DNA of 64,000 nt from Paraspadella gotoi (GCA_051294375.1 JBJCIZ010000028.1:1901053-1965052), one strand, 5' to 3'. Numbered from the stretch's first letter, positions 44,950-56,794 are shown. The notes: generated from the sequence alone by a model not told the origin. Program-made: numbers and translations.

Positions 44950-47900
44950 TCATTGAAGAATGTCTGATTCGTAGGAAGTTACTTTTTGATGCATCCTTCC
45001 AATTTCAGCGCAAAATTCCAGCTGCTCTGAATCGGTGATGAAGCTGCGCTGCACCACCCGAGCACGCAGAACTTCAGCGGCCAGATGCATCACCCCTTCT
45101 TCCTCCATCCGCTGCAGCAGGTTGAGGGCGACCAGGAAGAGTCCCGACTTGCGGCAGCCATCGAGGCAATGAACGAGAAGCTTTTCCCGTTTGTTATGAC
45201 GATTTTGAAGCAAACGCATGATCTCTTGAAGTAGCTCATAAAATCCATCTGGATCTGGATGAGCGGCTTCTTCAGGCCAGCATTGGATTTGTAGTTGGGT
45301 CAGGACTAACTCATTCATTGCATAAGTTGTATCTAGTGAACGAACTTTGATGGAGCGCTTAGTCATTACTCCTGGAATTTCCTTCACTGTGAGTAACTTG
45401 TACTGTAAATTATCATCTGGTTCTTCACTAGCCCCAGATAGCCAATAATCTGGAGCATCGCAATTCGTTTTAGAGTGACTGTTGAGCATCACGACTATGC
45501 TCGCCTTCTGTTCGTATATCATTTTCCAAAAGTCATTGACCGTGACTTTCATCGGTGCCTGTGCAACGATGGTGCGGCACTTGGTAAAAAATGTGTCAAC
45601 ATAAGCTGCATTGATGTAGGTATGGCCATGTGGAGGTACAAATGAAAAAATATGTACCAGTGAATTGTCATCAAAAAAGGGACCATTGCTGAAACGATTC
45701 AGAGTGGAATATTCTCTTTTGGATGCAAAGTGGTTTGAATTGGAAATTTATCAGTGATTTTTTTATTATTCTTTGAAAATTTTTTGATAAGGGATTTTTG
45801 TTGAGAATGACCTTCAGAATGAAATTCAGGCAGAAAAGAAGGACAGCAGGCAATGGCCAATGTATTATAGAAGAGTTCACTCTGTCCTGAAATTGTCATC
45901 ATTTTTATTCCAAAATGATTTACATGTTGCATTGCAGCCTCCACATTGACAGTTCCAAGGGCTGTGGATTCATTAAGAAGATTCCAAAGTGCTATGACTG
46001 TTCCAGCTCGATCCGAACGTTTATTACAGTGAATGAGAATCGGCGCGTTTGACTGTGAAGAATTTGAAAATCTACAAACGACTTGAATGAACCCGCCAGA
46101 GCTGTTGGTGTGCATTTAACATCTTTCTCCATCCAGGAGAAAACTGAAACTGGGTTAAACGATACTGTTGTTTTTTCCCACCGACATCCATTTTACGCAC
46201 AATTGTAATCAGAGAATTGCCTTTCCTGTTTTAGATTTATAAAAAAGATTCAAAGTTGATTGAATTTTCAAGAGTTGTTGGCCAGTACTGTTCGCACTTG
46301 TTCTTGCCCTCTTCCATCAGGTCGACAGCATTACAACAATTGCAACTTTATTATGAACAATCATCTCCCAAAATGCGGCAAGACTTGATAGTCGAGGATT
46401 CTGGCAAGCAATGAAGCCATTGGTGCCTTGGCTCTTGCAGAAACCAGGAATGAAACTCGAGCAAAAGAATTGGGCAAATGCTTGATTTTGCCTTTTTTTG
46501 AAAATAATTTTTTTATCATGATCTCGCAAAAAATCCGAGTTGACATAGTTTCTTGAAGTCCAGTAATGTGGCTGATGGAATTTTTTGGTTCCGCCTCTAT
46601 TTCGGCAATTGTTTCATAATCAGCTTCAAATAGATCAGCATCACCGTTGCCTTCATAGACCATGTCAATTAAATCGTCTGCGCTTACATCTTTTGCTGGG
46701 AATTTTGCGTTTGGCTGGGTGCAACATTTTCATAACATGCATCCAGGTCAGCTGATTGACGGTTTTTTCCTAATCTGCGGCGCAGAAAAATAAAAGTAAC
46801 GCGCTTAGTAGAAAGCACCGACAATGAACTGAAAGTGAAATAATTATAGGCCACAATCAGCATTAATTGGGAAATTATTAATTTCAATGCCAGAAGCATT
46901 CGCTTTTCTTTAAATCCTTCCAAATTAGTTTCAATTACATAATGCAGTGAATAACTTTTATTCCAACCAATAAATTTCCTTCACAAATTCCATTGTGACT
47001 CTTCCTTTGAAAATCTCTATTGTTTTTCCGTAGTTATTGATTGATTGAGTTGAAAAAACAGTTATTGGGATATAACCATTGGCGGAGGCGCATTTTTTTT
47101 TGGAATTCCAACGCGATGTATAATAATTTTGTCTCTTTTCCTCTCGAGAGCAACAATGAAAATTGACACAACAGATTCGCTGGCCATTGAACAGGTGTTG
47201 GGACGTGACAAGGTTTATTCGCAAAGCAAACAACGTCATCAAGCATCTTTAAAGTCACGTTTGGTGTTTTAGTTTGACAATTTTTTCCTATAAAATCTTT
47301 TCCGCATCACAGGAATAATCGCCGCAACAGTTGCTACATTTCTTGCTGTGATGACAGGGAGAGGAGTTGCATTCATTGATGTCCACGCAAAACCATTTGT
47401 CTTTGTTTTGGATCTTGCAGACATTATTTTCTTGAAGATTCCAGTTTTTCCATCCATCAACACCGACCCAATCTGCTAATTCTGACTGCACCCAGTTTCT
47501 TCTGCTTACAACGGACATTTTCTGTCCCTTTCCACTCCAAACCTTGTCGCAGTGTATGGAACAAGACTCTTCCGCCTTCACGATTCCTTCAGAGCAGTTG
47601 GATAAAATTCGTTGTTTTATCGAAAGTGCAATTCGCTTGCGCCCGACAATCTTTTCCGTACATTCCGGACTGACAAATTCGTGGACAAACGCCGGAAAAT
47701 ATGTTGCATTTTTCGTTGTCCGAACAGCTACAATTGTGCGTACCTTTCCCGTACGAACCGCTCGCACACGAATTATTGTTCAACTGTTTAACTAAAAGAT
47801 TATCAATGGAAAACCCTTTGCCTTCCATGATTATCTTAAAATTTTTAACATATTTTCTTTTATTTTTATTTTAATCTTAGTTCCAATTGTAAGACTTTGA

Positions 47901-48264
47901 CAATTTGAAGTTTTCTCCATTGATGGACACTTTAAAGTTTGTTCATTGGTTGTTAAATAATAAAAGAAACTGAGTCGCGTGATTCGTTTTCTGAATGAAT
48001 TTCTATTTCAGTTTTGGTTCCGTCAGATGTTGTGCGAATTTCCCGTCACAGGCCGATTTGCAATGTTCGTAGTAAAGGTGCTTGGTGATCAGATTTGAAA
48101 GCATCCAGAGTGCAACCTCCATTTTCATGGTCACAATAAACACAAGTTCCGAGAGAAGCAATTATTAGGATTAAGACAATAGTTTGATGATTCCACGTTT
48201 TTATCAATCCTAAGCTCAAATTTTTCCAGTTCAAACATTTAATCACTTTACCATCTCTGTTCAA
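44950..48264 (-). CDS. Receptor-type protein tyrosine phosphatase, EGF-like ectodomain, two PTP domains (frame-broken)
   Basis: Minus-strand, apparently intronless but cut by at least eight small frame breaks. From 48264: signal peptide (TIVLILIIASLGTCVYC), an ectodomain sandwich region (FSIDNLLVKQL, about 47810), EGF-like modules (CASGSYGKG...CQSGMYGKDC near 47770-47650; DINECNSSPCHHSKKC then, after one missing base, FIGKNC near 47370-47270), a membrane helix readable across two shifts near 46830-46780 ahead of RRRLGKNRQ, then PTP domain 1 (about 46560-45890: NYVNSDF, TNGFIACQNP, FWEMIVHNKVAIVVML, KCEQYWP, ILIHCNKRSDRAGT) and domain 2 (about 45690-44955: YINAAYVD, FWKMIYEQKASIVVML, CWPEE, LVHCLDGCRKSG). 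D1 keeps C-x5-R but its WPD loop reads WME; D2 has WPE and Lys for the catalytic Arg. Likely weak or inactive. The single-exon, broken state allows a retro-pseudogene, but neighbouring genes share such breaks. Confidence 0.8.
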
Positions 48265-48778
48265 CTGCTTTCTATCGGCTCTCTATTGACATTAAACACT
48301 CCCTCTTCCACCATTTAATAGATTTTATCCCACTGTATTGACTGTATTTGACGCTGCTTTGTGAATTTTAACCCGTAGCACTTAATTTCCGGTCATTGAG
48401 AACAGAGGCTTCAGAAATGTCTTTTTCTGTTCGTACAAAGTTTTTTCGATTTCTCAAACAATTGACGTCGTTGGAACGAAAAACGAATACGAATTATATT
48501 AAACTTTTGGAGCGAAGTATTCTTGACATATTTGAAGAAAACTTTGTCACAACTAAAGGTTCGTTCGCTCAAACCAAATGGATTCGTTTGTTTCTCGTAA
48601 TTAGCTTTTGAGCCAGTAACCTCCTTCAAAAAAAGCTTTTTCAGCCGTGTAAAGATCATGAAAATCGATGACGCATTCGCTTTCTCCATTATTTTAAAAA
48701 ACCTTTTCCAGACTTTCTTCTCTTCCCAATCGCCAAAGTCACATCCATCAGCGGACCTTCATCCTATCTCCGACTTTT

Positions 48779-49327
48779 TCACTCCCAGTCCCGTTTCCCA
48801 CTTTCCATTCTTTGCCAAACCTTTTCGTGGATACGAGACGCAGCAGAATCGAAGTCAACTTTCGCAAATTCGCAGGCAAAGCGGAATTTTTCGTTGCAAT
48901 CAAACGTCGCCAAGCAAAACCTTGGCTCGGACGATTCCGGCGCTGGATGAACCCAAGCCACGCAATCGGTCGATGCTTGCGGTTGCTTGCACCACGGAAT
49001 GGGGAGCCCATTCGTGGGAAAGCTTTCTCATTTTGATTAATCCATTCGTTAAAGTTCGATCCTCTTTTGAAGAGTCCCGTCCATACGTGAAGATGGCGAT
49101 GTCTCTCGTCCTTGTCATGTCCAAAGCGTCCAAGTCCATGACATCCTTCAGTCGCTGGATGGAGAACTTGAAGACGCGAGGCGGACGCCGAATTTGGTGG
49201 AGCAGCGGAAGACAGCGGAGGTCCAGTTGAGTCGCTCGTCCAGGATGGTTAGAGGAAGGATCTCCGATTGGAGGGAGAGAGAGATAGAGAGAGAGACGAT
49301 TTGGAGGAGGGAGGAAAGACGGTTCAT
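48779..49327 (-). CDS. Secreted C-type lectin (one CTLD), three frame breaks
   Basis: The ATG at 49327 starts MNRLSSLLQIVSLSISLSL, a signal peptide partly encoded by CT repeats. The same frame gives LNWTSAVFRCSTKFGVRLAS (WxxAxxxC...G..LAS of CTLDs). It then moves one base to SIQRLKDVMDLDALD, again to HVWTGLFKRGSNFNEW (the WIGL motif), and back to frame 1 for PWCKQPQASTDCVAW and CLATFDCNEKFRFACE, with the last CTLD cysteines, stopping at 48779. Each break is explained by one missing base, and together they restore the starting frame, so consensus error is likely. QPQ sits where EPN/QPD sugar-specificity motifs lie, so Ca-dependent sugar binding is uncertain. A short tail of about 28 residues follows the domain. 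Confidence 0.75.
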
Positions 49328-49866
49328 GGTGTGTGTGTGTGTGTGAGAGTGAGAGAGAGAAAGGGAGATACTTTTGTTTGTTTTTTTTTAAATTTATTCT
49401 TTGACGATAAATAATTGTTTTCTGGTAGGTTTTCTAAGGGTAGTTAAATACAATTTAAAAATAATTTTAAAAAAATCATGCAGTAGGAACTTCGGGTTTT
49501 AGGTTCCACCCGCTTGTTAATTGTTTTAAAAACTGACTAATTCACGACCAAAAAAGCATAAAAAAATGTTTAAAACAAAACTAAACAAAGATTACTCGCG
49601 TGATTTACCCGAATCGAACCCTCATCTTTTTTGGCCTTCCTCGTTTTATTATAAATAATAAACATTAAACAAATATAATTATAAACAAACTACAAAGCCT
49701 CGTTTCTTTTGAAATAGATTAGATTATTGTTTAGAATCTGCAAAGAGTATTTCAGATATTTTTTTTGTTAAATCATGTAATACTTAATAAGGAACAATAT
49801 TTACATAAAATTAGCATTCAATAATGATTTTGTTTTAATAATTTTTTTTAGTCAGAGATTAAAAAT

Positions 49867-49902
<36 letters not shown>

Positions 49903-50064
49903 ACTCTTTCTCTCTCTCTCTGTCTCTCGCTTTCTCTCTAGAGAAAATCTAGACTTTGTGGCAATCCGTACATCCGTACATCCGTTTCTCCTGGAATCCC
50001 GGATAATTTGAGAGATTATTTTTTGACTGTTTTCGTTGTCAAGAAAAAAAGATAGAGAGAGGGA

Positions 50065-50144
<80 letters not shown>

Positions 50145-51120
50145 CAGAGAGAGAAGGAGAGAGCTTTTCTATTTTTCTTCTTTCTTTTTAATCTTCCTCC
50201 TTTCGCTTTTCTTTCCTCAAGATTCACGGACTCAATCATTCACTCACATTTCACAAATCACAAAAACGCGAGTCACAAAAGTCTTAGAGTAGGAAGAGTC
50301 TTAGAGGGAAAGAAAAATATTCAAAGTGTAAAGCAAATAATTTATCAACGCGAAATGACTTTTTGGGTCGACAAATTTGCTGGCGAAAAAAAGAAAAAAG
50401 GAACGACGAAGACGACAAAAAATATGATGAATACGACGACATAAAGATGACTATAATGACGACGACGAAAACGACGATAAATATGACGAAAACTATAATG
50501 ACGACGACGAGGACGACGACGAAAACGACGACGAAGACAACGACAACAATGATGATGAAAACAACGATAACGACGACTATAATGACGACGACGAAAACGA
50601 CGACGATCATGACGACGATAACGACGACGACTGCGCGACTTCTTTAAACATCTCACGTCCGGTCGAGCGCCTAATTTTTTCTTCTCCAAAATTGTTTGAA
50701 AATATAAAACAATCGATATTTGTTTACAAACAATACAGTTCGTTGTTATTTCGTTGCTCTGTTTAATCATGATTTACTTTATACAGATTGTGATAATAAC
50801 GATTAGCCATTTATATATATAGTTTGTTCATGGTTTATAGATGGTTTATATTGTGTTCTACATGCGTGGCTAAAACGAGCTTACCTGAGAGATCATTGTT
50901 TTATTGATTGCATATCGATGCTTGCTTTTGCTTACCTCCAGTTCCAGCTAATACTGAGAGACTGGCGTTTTACCGGATTACTATTTGCGATATTGATACT
51001 CTCAGAAGGTGAGCGAGAGACGCTCATCACCTCTTTTCTGTGAGTGCCCAATTTCCATTTGTGGCTCTCTTTGCTGTGAGTGGCCCATTTCCATTCGATT
51101 ATTTTATAATTTAAATTTTA
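49328..51120. other. Microsatellite-rich intergenic region
   Basis: Holds GT/GA repeats (49255-49365), a CT tract (49868-49940), GATA and GA runs (50063-50165), a GACGAC/ATGACG triplet region (50400-50635) that gives spurious Asp/Thr or Arg/Val frames, and AT-rich spacers. No gene seen. Confidence 0.5.
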
Positions 51121-51139
51121 ATTAACTCTTTAATTTTTC

Positions 51140-51765
51140 CGTCTGTCGGAAGCGGATAGATGTGTATGATTCTTGCGGATGTATTGATGTAAGGTTTTTC
51201 TGCTGATATAATTGGACGTAAGATTTTTCTGTGGATGTAATTTGACGTAAGGTTTTTCCGGGGATGTAATTGGATTAAGGTTTTTCTGCGGAATAATTGG
51301 AGCGTAAGATTTTCTGTGATGTAATTGGATGTAAGGTTTTTCTATGGATGTAATTGGATCCGTAAGGTTTTTCTACAGATGTAACTGGACTGAGGTTTTT
51401 CTACGAAGTAATTGGTTTAAGTTTTCTAACGGATGTAACTGGACCCTGAGGTTTTTCTAGCGGATGTAATTGGATGTAAGGTTTTCTATGGATGTAACTG
51501 GCCTGAGGTTTTTCTACGGATGTAATTGGACGTAAGGTTTTTCTACAGAATGTAACTGACCTGAGGTTTTTTCTACGGATGTAATTGGATGTAAGGTTTT
51601 CTACGCGATGTAACTGGACCTGAGGTTTTTCTACGGATGTAATTGGACGTAAGGTTTTTCTACGGATGAACTGAACCTGAGGTTTTTCTAACGGATGGAA
51701 TTTGACGTAAGTTTTCTTCCGATGTATTGGACCTAAGGTTTTCTAACGGATGTAATTGGACGTAT
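51140..51765 (+). repeat. Minisatellite, about 29-bp unit, noisy copy
   Basis: About 20 imperfect copies of GGATGTAATTGGACGTAAGG plus TTTTTCTAC, with frequent one- and two-base indels. The reverse complement of the same unit forms the cleaner array at 53464-53735. Confidence 0.85.
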
Positions 51766-51829
51766 GGCTCCTCGGAGATCGTAATCGGTGAGGCGTTGAG
51801 CGTAGGAACGTTTATGAGGAGGGAATCAG

Positions 51830-52095
51830 ACCGTGAAAGGAAGGAAGAGGAGGAGGAGGAGAGGAGGAAGGAAGAGGAAGAAGAGGAAGAGAAGGAGGAA
51901 AAGAAAAGGAAAGATAAAGAGGAAAAAAAATGGAAAGAAAGAGGAGATGGAAATAAAAGAAAGATGAAAACAGGAGAAGAAATAAAGAAAAGAAAAGACA
52001 AAAATTATAAAAAAAAGGTTGAGAAATGATTTTTTTTCGAGAAGACAGGAAATGAATAGAGGGAAGAAAGGATAATGAAAGGATTTTTTGAGAGT

Positions 52096-52131
<36 letters not shown>

Positions 52132-52279
52132 AGAAATGAAACAGGAAATGAAAATAGAGGAAGAAAGGATAAATGAAAGGATTTTTGAGAGTGAGAGTGA
52201 GAGAGAGAGAGATAGAGAGAGAAAATGAACAGGAAATGAAAATAGAGGGAAGAAAGGATAATGAAAGGATTTTGAGAGT

Positions 52280-52316
<37 letters not shown>

Positions 52317-52385
52317 TTGAGAGAGAGAAGAGAGAGAGATGAGAGAGAGAGGATAACACAAAAGAGAAAGAGAATTGAGATTCGA
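51830..52385. repeat. GA-rich purine tracts with an about 100-bp higher-order repeat
   Basis: Purine-rich DNA. Three copies of a unit with AACAGGAAATGAAAATAGAG, GGAAGAAAGGATAATGAAAG and GATTTTTGAGAGTGAGAG followed by GA filler lie at about 52035-52300. Confidence 0.8.
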
Positions 52386-52739
52386 CAGACGTTGAGTTTC
52401 TGACGTCGAAATCAGAAGGAAAAGATGAAGAGAGATGAAGAGGAAGTGGAGGTGGTCGAGATAAAAATGGCGAACAAAATGAGATGAATCGATTTATTGA
52501 AATCAGAAAAGCGAATGGAATCGAATTGGCTAATTGTACAAAGTGGCATTCATTTTTATACGGCGAGAGAGAGAAAATTTGGTTTACATTTGTAGAAAGT
52601 AAACAATTCTAAAAATACTTCCAAATAAGGTAACGTTTTGCCGACCGGCGTTTTGAACAGTAGGGAGCAAAATATTTCTTAGCGGGCATTGGGAATTTTT
52701 AAAGATTCGCCGGCGATTTTATTTACTTTCTTACTAATA

Positions 52740-52900
52740 ATAATAATCAGGACTCCACTAGAGATGAGAGAGAGGTGGGTGGGGGAGAGATAGAGGGAGG
52801 GAGAGGGGTTAGAGATGGGAGTGGGAGGAGAGAGGGGAAGAGATAGGGGGAGGGGGAGAGAGAGGGGGGAGGGGGAAGATAGAGGAGGGAGAGGGGATTA
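52740..52900. repeat. GA/GGGA purine tract
   Basis: Purine-rich run with GGGAGAGAGG words. No gene is seen in 52.4-53.46 kb; another GA run is at 53100-53188 and a GCCGACAA tandem near 53304-53366. Confidence 0.7.
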
Positions 52901-53112
52901 GAGAATATGTGATGAATGAATGAATGAATGTAGTGAATGACTTGGCCAATGAATTTTTCAAGTTTCAACAAAATCATGGAAAAGAAGAAATATTTTTTGG
53001 ATCACAAATACGTAAAAAAGTTGATTGCGGGAAACATAATTTTTTTGTTTACTATCATCGTCGACAAAGGAGCCCGAAAAACATGGGAATATGAAAAATA
53101 GAGAGAGAAGAG

Positions 53113-53191
<79 letters not shown>

Positions 53192-53463
53192 TTATTTCGG
53201 CCGTAAAAAAACCCACAATACAGTTGGCCAAAATTGCAATATAGATTTAAGTAGCCTTTGTCCGTACAAGAAATCCTTTCCTAAAATTTCTAACAAACTT
53301 CTAAGCCGACAAGCCGACAAGCCGACAACAGCCGACAAGCGACACAAGCCGACAAGCCGACAAGCCAACTAAACCGCTTCCTGCATTGAAGGACCAGAGT
53401 GATCGACAAAAACTGACAGANNNNNNNNNNNNNNNNNNNNNNNNNNNNNNNNNNNNNNNNNNN

Positions 53464-53735
53464 CAGTTACATCTGTAGAAAAACCTTACGTCCAATTACA
53501 TCCATAGAAAAACCTTACATCCAATTACATCCACAGAAAAATCTTACGTCCAATTATATCCGCAGAAAAACCTTACATCCAATTACATCCGCAGAAAAAC
53601 CTTACGTCAAATTACATCCACAGAAAAATCTTACGTCCAATTATATCAGCAGAAAAACCTTACATCCAATTACATCCGCAGAAAAATCTTCCGTTCAATT
53701 ACATCCGTCGAAAACCCTTACGTCCAATTACATCC
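53464..53735 (-). repeat. Minisatellite, about 29-bp unit, cleaner inverted copy
   Basis: Nine or so units of CATCCGCAGAAAAACCTTAC plus GTCCAATTA, the reverse complement of the array at 51140-51765, flanked by N gaps at 53421-53463 and 53736-53894. A few further TCCAATTACAT-like remnants follow to about 53965. Confidence 0.9.
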
Positions 53736-54045
53736 NNNNNNNNNNNNNNNNNNNNNNNNNNNNNNNNNNNNNNNNNNNNNNNNNNNNNNNNNNNNNNNNN
53801 NNNNNNNNNNNNNNNNNNNNNNNNNNNNNNNNNNNNNNNNNNNNNNNNNNNNNNNNNNNNNNNNNNNNNNNNNNNNNNNNNNNNNNNNNNNNNNCCCCCC
53901 CCCGGGGGAACTGGTTGCTTTCCAATTACATACGGAAACGACACTTTATCCAATCACATCCCTCTTAATCTTCCTCCTCATGTATAAACCGGACTGAATT
54001 CCCGATGAGAAGAGAATTTCTTTCTTTCCTTTTTTATTTGTTTTT

Positions 54046-54106
54046 AGTTGCACCGCGAGTACTCGAGGAGCAACTCTATAAGTCACTTTTTGGGTCGGTC
54101 GGTCAG
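54046..54106 (+). repeat. Hairpin repeat family, copy
   Basis: AGTTGCACCGCGAGT and ACTCGAGGAGCAACT form a 15-bp near-perfect inverted repeat (13 of 15 pairs, 54046-54075), followed by CTATAAGTCACTTTTTGG and GTCGGTCGGTCAG, then a short gap. The same structure recurs at 58165. Confidence 0.85.
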
Positions 54107-54116
54107 NNNNNNNNNN

Positions 54117-54264
54117 TATGTCATGTCATGTTACGTCATGTCACGTCACGAGAAATACACCTGAAAAAAAAAGTCACTGCGACGCAACACATTGGATGAA
54201 CCGATCTTTTTTCTTATATTTTTCTTTTTATATTAGGTTTATATTAGTTTTCTTCTCGCGCCGG

Positions 54265-54307
<43 letters not shown>

Positions 54308-55363
54308 AAATTTTTTTATATTCTTATCTTCAATCTTTTAATTTTATTCTCCGTCATTCTATCTTCTAAAATTCTTCCGTATTCTTCTATATTTCTAGTC
54401 AATTAGTTAATATTAATTTCATTCCTTGAGCCCTTTTTTGGCCTTATTCTCCCAAAACGGCCCATTTCATTTTAAATTGAAAATTTAATTTTTAGTCTTA
54501 AAGATTAAATTAGTATTTAATACTAATTTTGAGGATTTGGATTAAGCATTACTTTAGTGATAAGAGTTAGGTTAGGGGTTAGAGGTTAGCGATTAGGGCT
54601 TAAAGTGTTAATGTTAGGGTTTTTATTAGTGATTAGGATAAAGGATTCGTTGCTAACTTAAAGTTACAAATTAAGGCAAAAAAAAAATTCACGGAAAATA
54701 AAGAATAAAATTAGTGTGCTTCTTCTAAAAAAAAATCAGATTACGTAGTAAGAATTAGCTAAATGCGCGTAGCTAGAGGCGAACAGGCCGAGCATGAGAG
54801 AGAGAGAGCGAGCCTGTGATTGCCTTCATAAAGTCGACTCACTCCTTCATTTTAAAAGTTTCTCTTCTATCTCTCTCTCATTCATCGTCACTCCGGTCCG
54901 TCACTCAATCTTTGCGCGCCGTTTTACTGCTGGTTGAACTGAAAAAAAATAAGTTTCTCTTCTTTTTTTCTATTTTTCCTAAAAACAATTTCTTTTCGTC
55001 AAACATCAAATTTTAATTTAGGTGTAATAAGCTCTCAGTTTAGCTCTTTTTCTTATTTTTTCTTATTTTTGTAAATACTTTAATCTCTCAAACGATTCAT
55101 TAATCAATTCCAGTACAAATAATAGTCCGTACGTTGTCCAAAAAGTATTTTCAACATATTTTTTATTCTTTTATTCTCTCATTTTATCATTCATTCACTC
55201 ATTCTTTCTCTCATTCCAAGTTTTACTCTGATATCCGTCGCTTGAAGCAAAATCGATTTTCTCGTATATAGGCTCTTAGAAGCAAATCTCTTTCTCTCTC
55301 TTTCTCTCTCTCAGCGTTTTGCTTGATTCATATTTCATCTATACGCACCTAGAAGCAAATCAG

Positions 55364-55400
<37 letters not shown>

Positions 55401-56096
55401 TTCACTCTTTTTCTCTCTCTAACAGCGTTTGATATGCTACCATCTTTCTCTCTTAAACGCTATCGATTGATTACCTTTTTTCCCGATATCTCCTGGTTAT
55501 TTTTTTCCACTTCGTAATCTGTTTTCTTTGCTTGGTTAATTTTTTTTTTGCATTTATTTTTATTTTTTCGTTTTTCATTTAATCTGATTTTTCATTTATA
55601 TGCTTCCTTTGTTTGGGAAATTTCAAGCATTTTTATATCGGCTCATCCTTATGTTTTTTTTAATTACAAAGTATCAAATTTTTGTTCCTCAATTTTAACT
55701 AAGTTTTAACCTTAATATTTTAACCTAATCCGTTTTGAAACTCTAACCCTAAACCCTAACCCTATTCTTTAACCCTAATCTTTAACTCCAACTTATTCTT
55801 AAACCCTTAAACATTAACCCCGATAAAAAACCTAATCCCAAACTCTTTTCCGTCACCCTAATCCTTAATTCTTAATTTAAGCAGAAATCGGACGCTTTCG
55901 GAAAAGATGGCCAAATATTTATCTTTATCCTCAGAGAAAGAATTCTCTGTGGCAGAATATCTGACAAGTATAGACATCTAAATATAGTAACACAACTCTG
56001 TCAACAACTCGTATCCTTCTCGCCAATTCCAAAGTGGGCGTGTCCCGTTCCAACGCGCGTCACCTAGGCTGTCCCCCTTTTCTTTCTGAACTCACT
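54117..56096. other. Intergenic region, no gene seen
   Basis: Contains CT tracts (54268-54305, 55360-55430), degenerate TTAGGG/TAACCC-like runs (54545-54640 and 55690-55880), and a local duplication around 55265-55435 in which TAGAAGCAAATC, a CT tract and CAGCGTTT repeat. A gap starts at 56097. Confidence 0.45.
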
Positions 56097-56326
56097 NNNN
56101 NNNNNNNNNNNNNNNNNNNNNNNNNNNNNNNNNNNNNNNNNNNNNNNNNNNNNNNNNNNNNNNNNNNNNNNNNNNNNNNNNNNNNNNNNNNNNNNNNNNN
56201 NNNNNNNNNNNNNNNNNNNNNNNNNNNNNNNNNNNNNNNNNNNNNNNNNNNNNNNNNNNNNNNNNNNNNNNNNNNNNNNNNNNNNNNNNNNNNNNNNNNN
56301 NNNNNNNNNNNNNNNNNNNNNNNNNN

Positions 56327-56470
56327 CGTCGCGCCATCTTTTTGACGTCACGCGCGCTACGCGGAACGGGTCGCGTTTTCCGGATGACGTCAGCGTCGCG
56401 TGTCTTCGTCATCGTCGTCTTCGTCGTCGTCATCGTCTTCACCGTCGTAACCATCGTTCGTCGTCGTCAT
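56327..56470. promoter_or_regulatory. GC-rich block with two CRE-like palindromes
   Basis: TGACGTCA occurs at 56343-56350 and 56385-56392, 42 bases apart, in CpG-rich DNA bordering a gap. TGACGTCA is the full consensus for CREB/ATF-type bZIP factors. No adjacent gene was identified, so promoter function is speculative; CGTCGTC repeats follow. Confidence 0.35.
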
Positions 56471-56794
56471 CGTCTTCTTCATCATCATCATCATCGTCTC
56501 ATCGACCAAAGATCGAATCTGATTCGTCGATCGATCGATCCGTTATCCACCAATCAGATTCGAGAATTTATAATCATCTCGACATGAAAATAAGATTGAA
56601 GCAAAAAAAAAAAATTAATCTAAACTAATGATAAAAAAGAAAAAAAAATACTGGGGGAAAGAAAAAAGAAAAAAAAAGAAAAACTCAAACTCAAAACACG
56701 AATTTTAAAACATTTTTACAAACGACAATGTTTCGTACAGTACTAAAGCTTTTTATTTTTTAGAGAAAACAAAAATGTTATTTTATAAAAATTT

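Noticed and set aside
48396-48720. Possible small + gene (MSFSVRTKFFRFLKQL..., LYR-like pattern, plausible splice to VTSFKKSFFSR)
   Set aside because: The resemblance to LYR-motif proteins is weak, and the continuation is antisense to the lectin. Worth a cDNA check only.
50284-50770. Val/Ile-, Arg- or Asp/Thr-rich frames
   Set aside because: Six-frame artefacts of the GAC/GAT triplet repeat.
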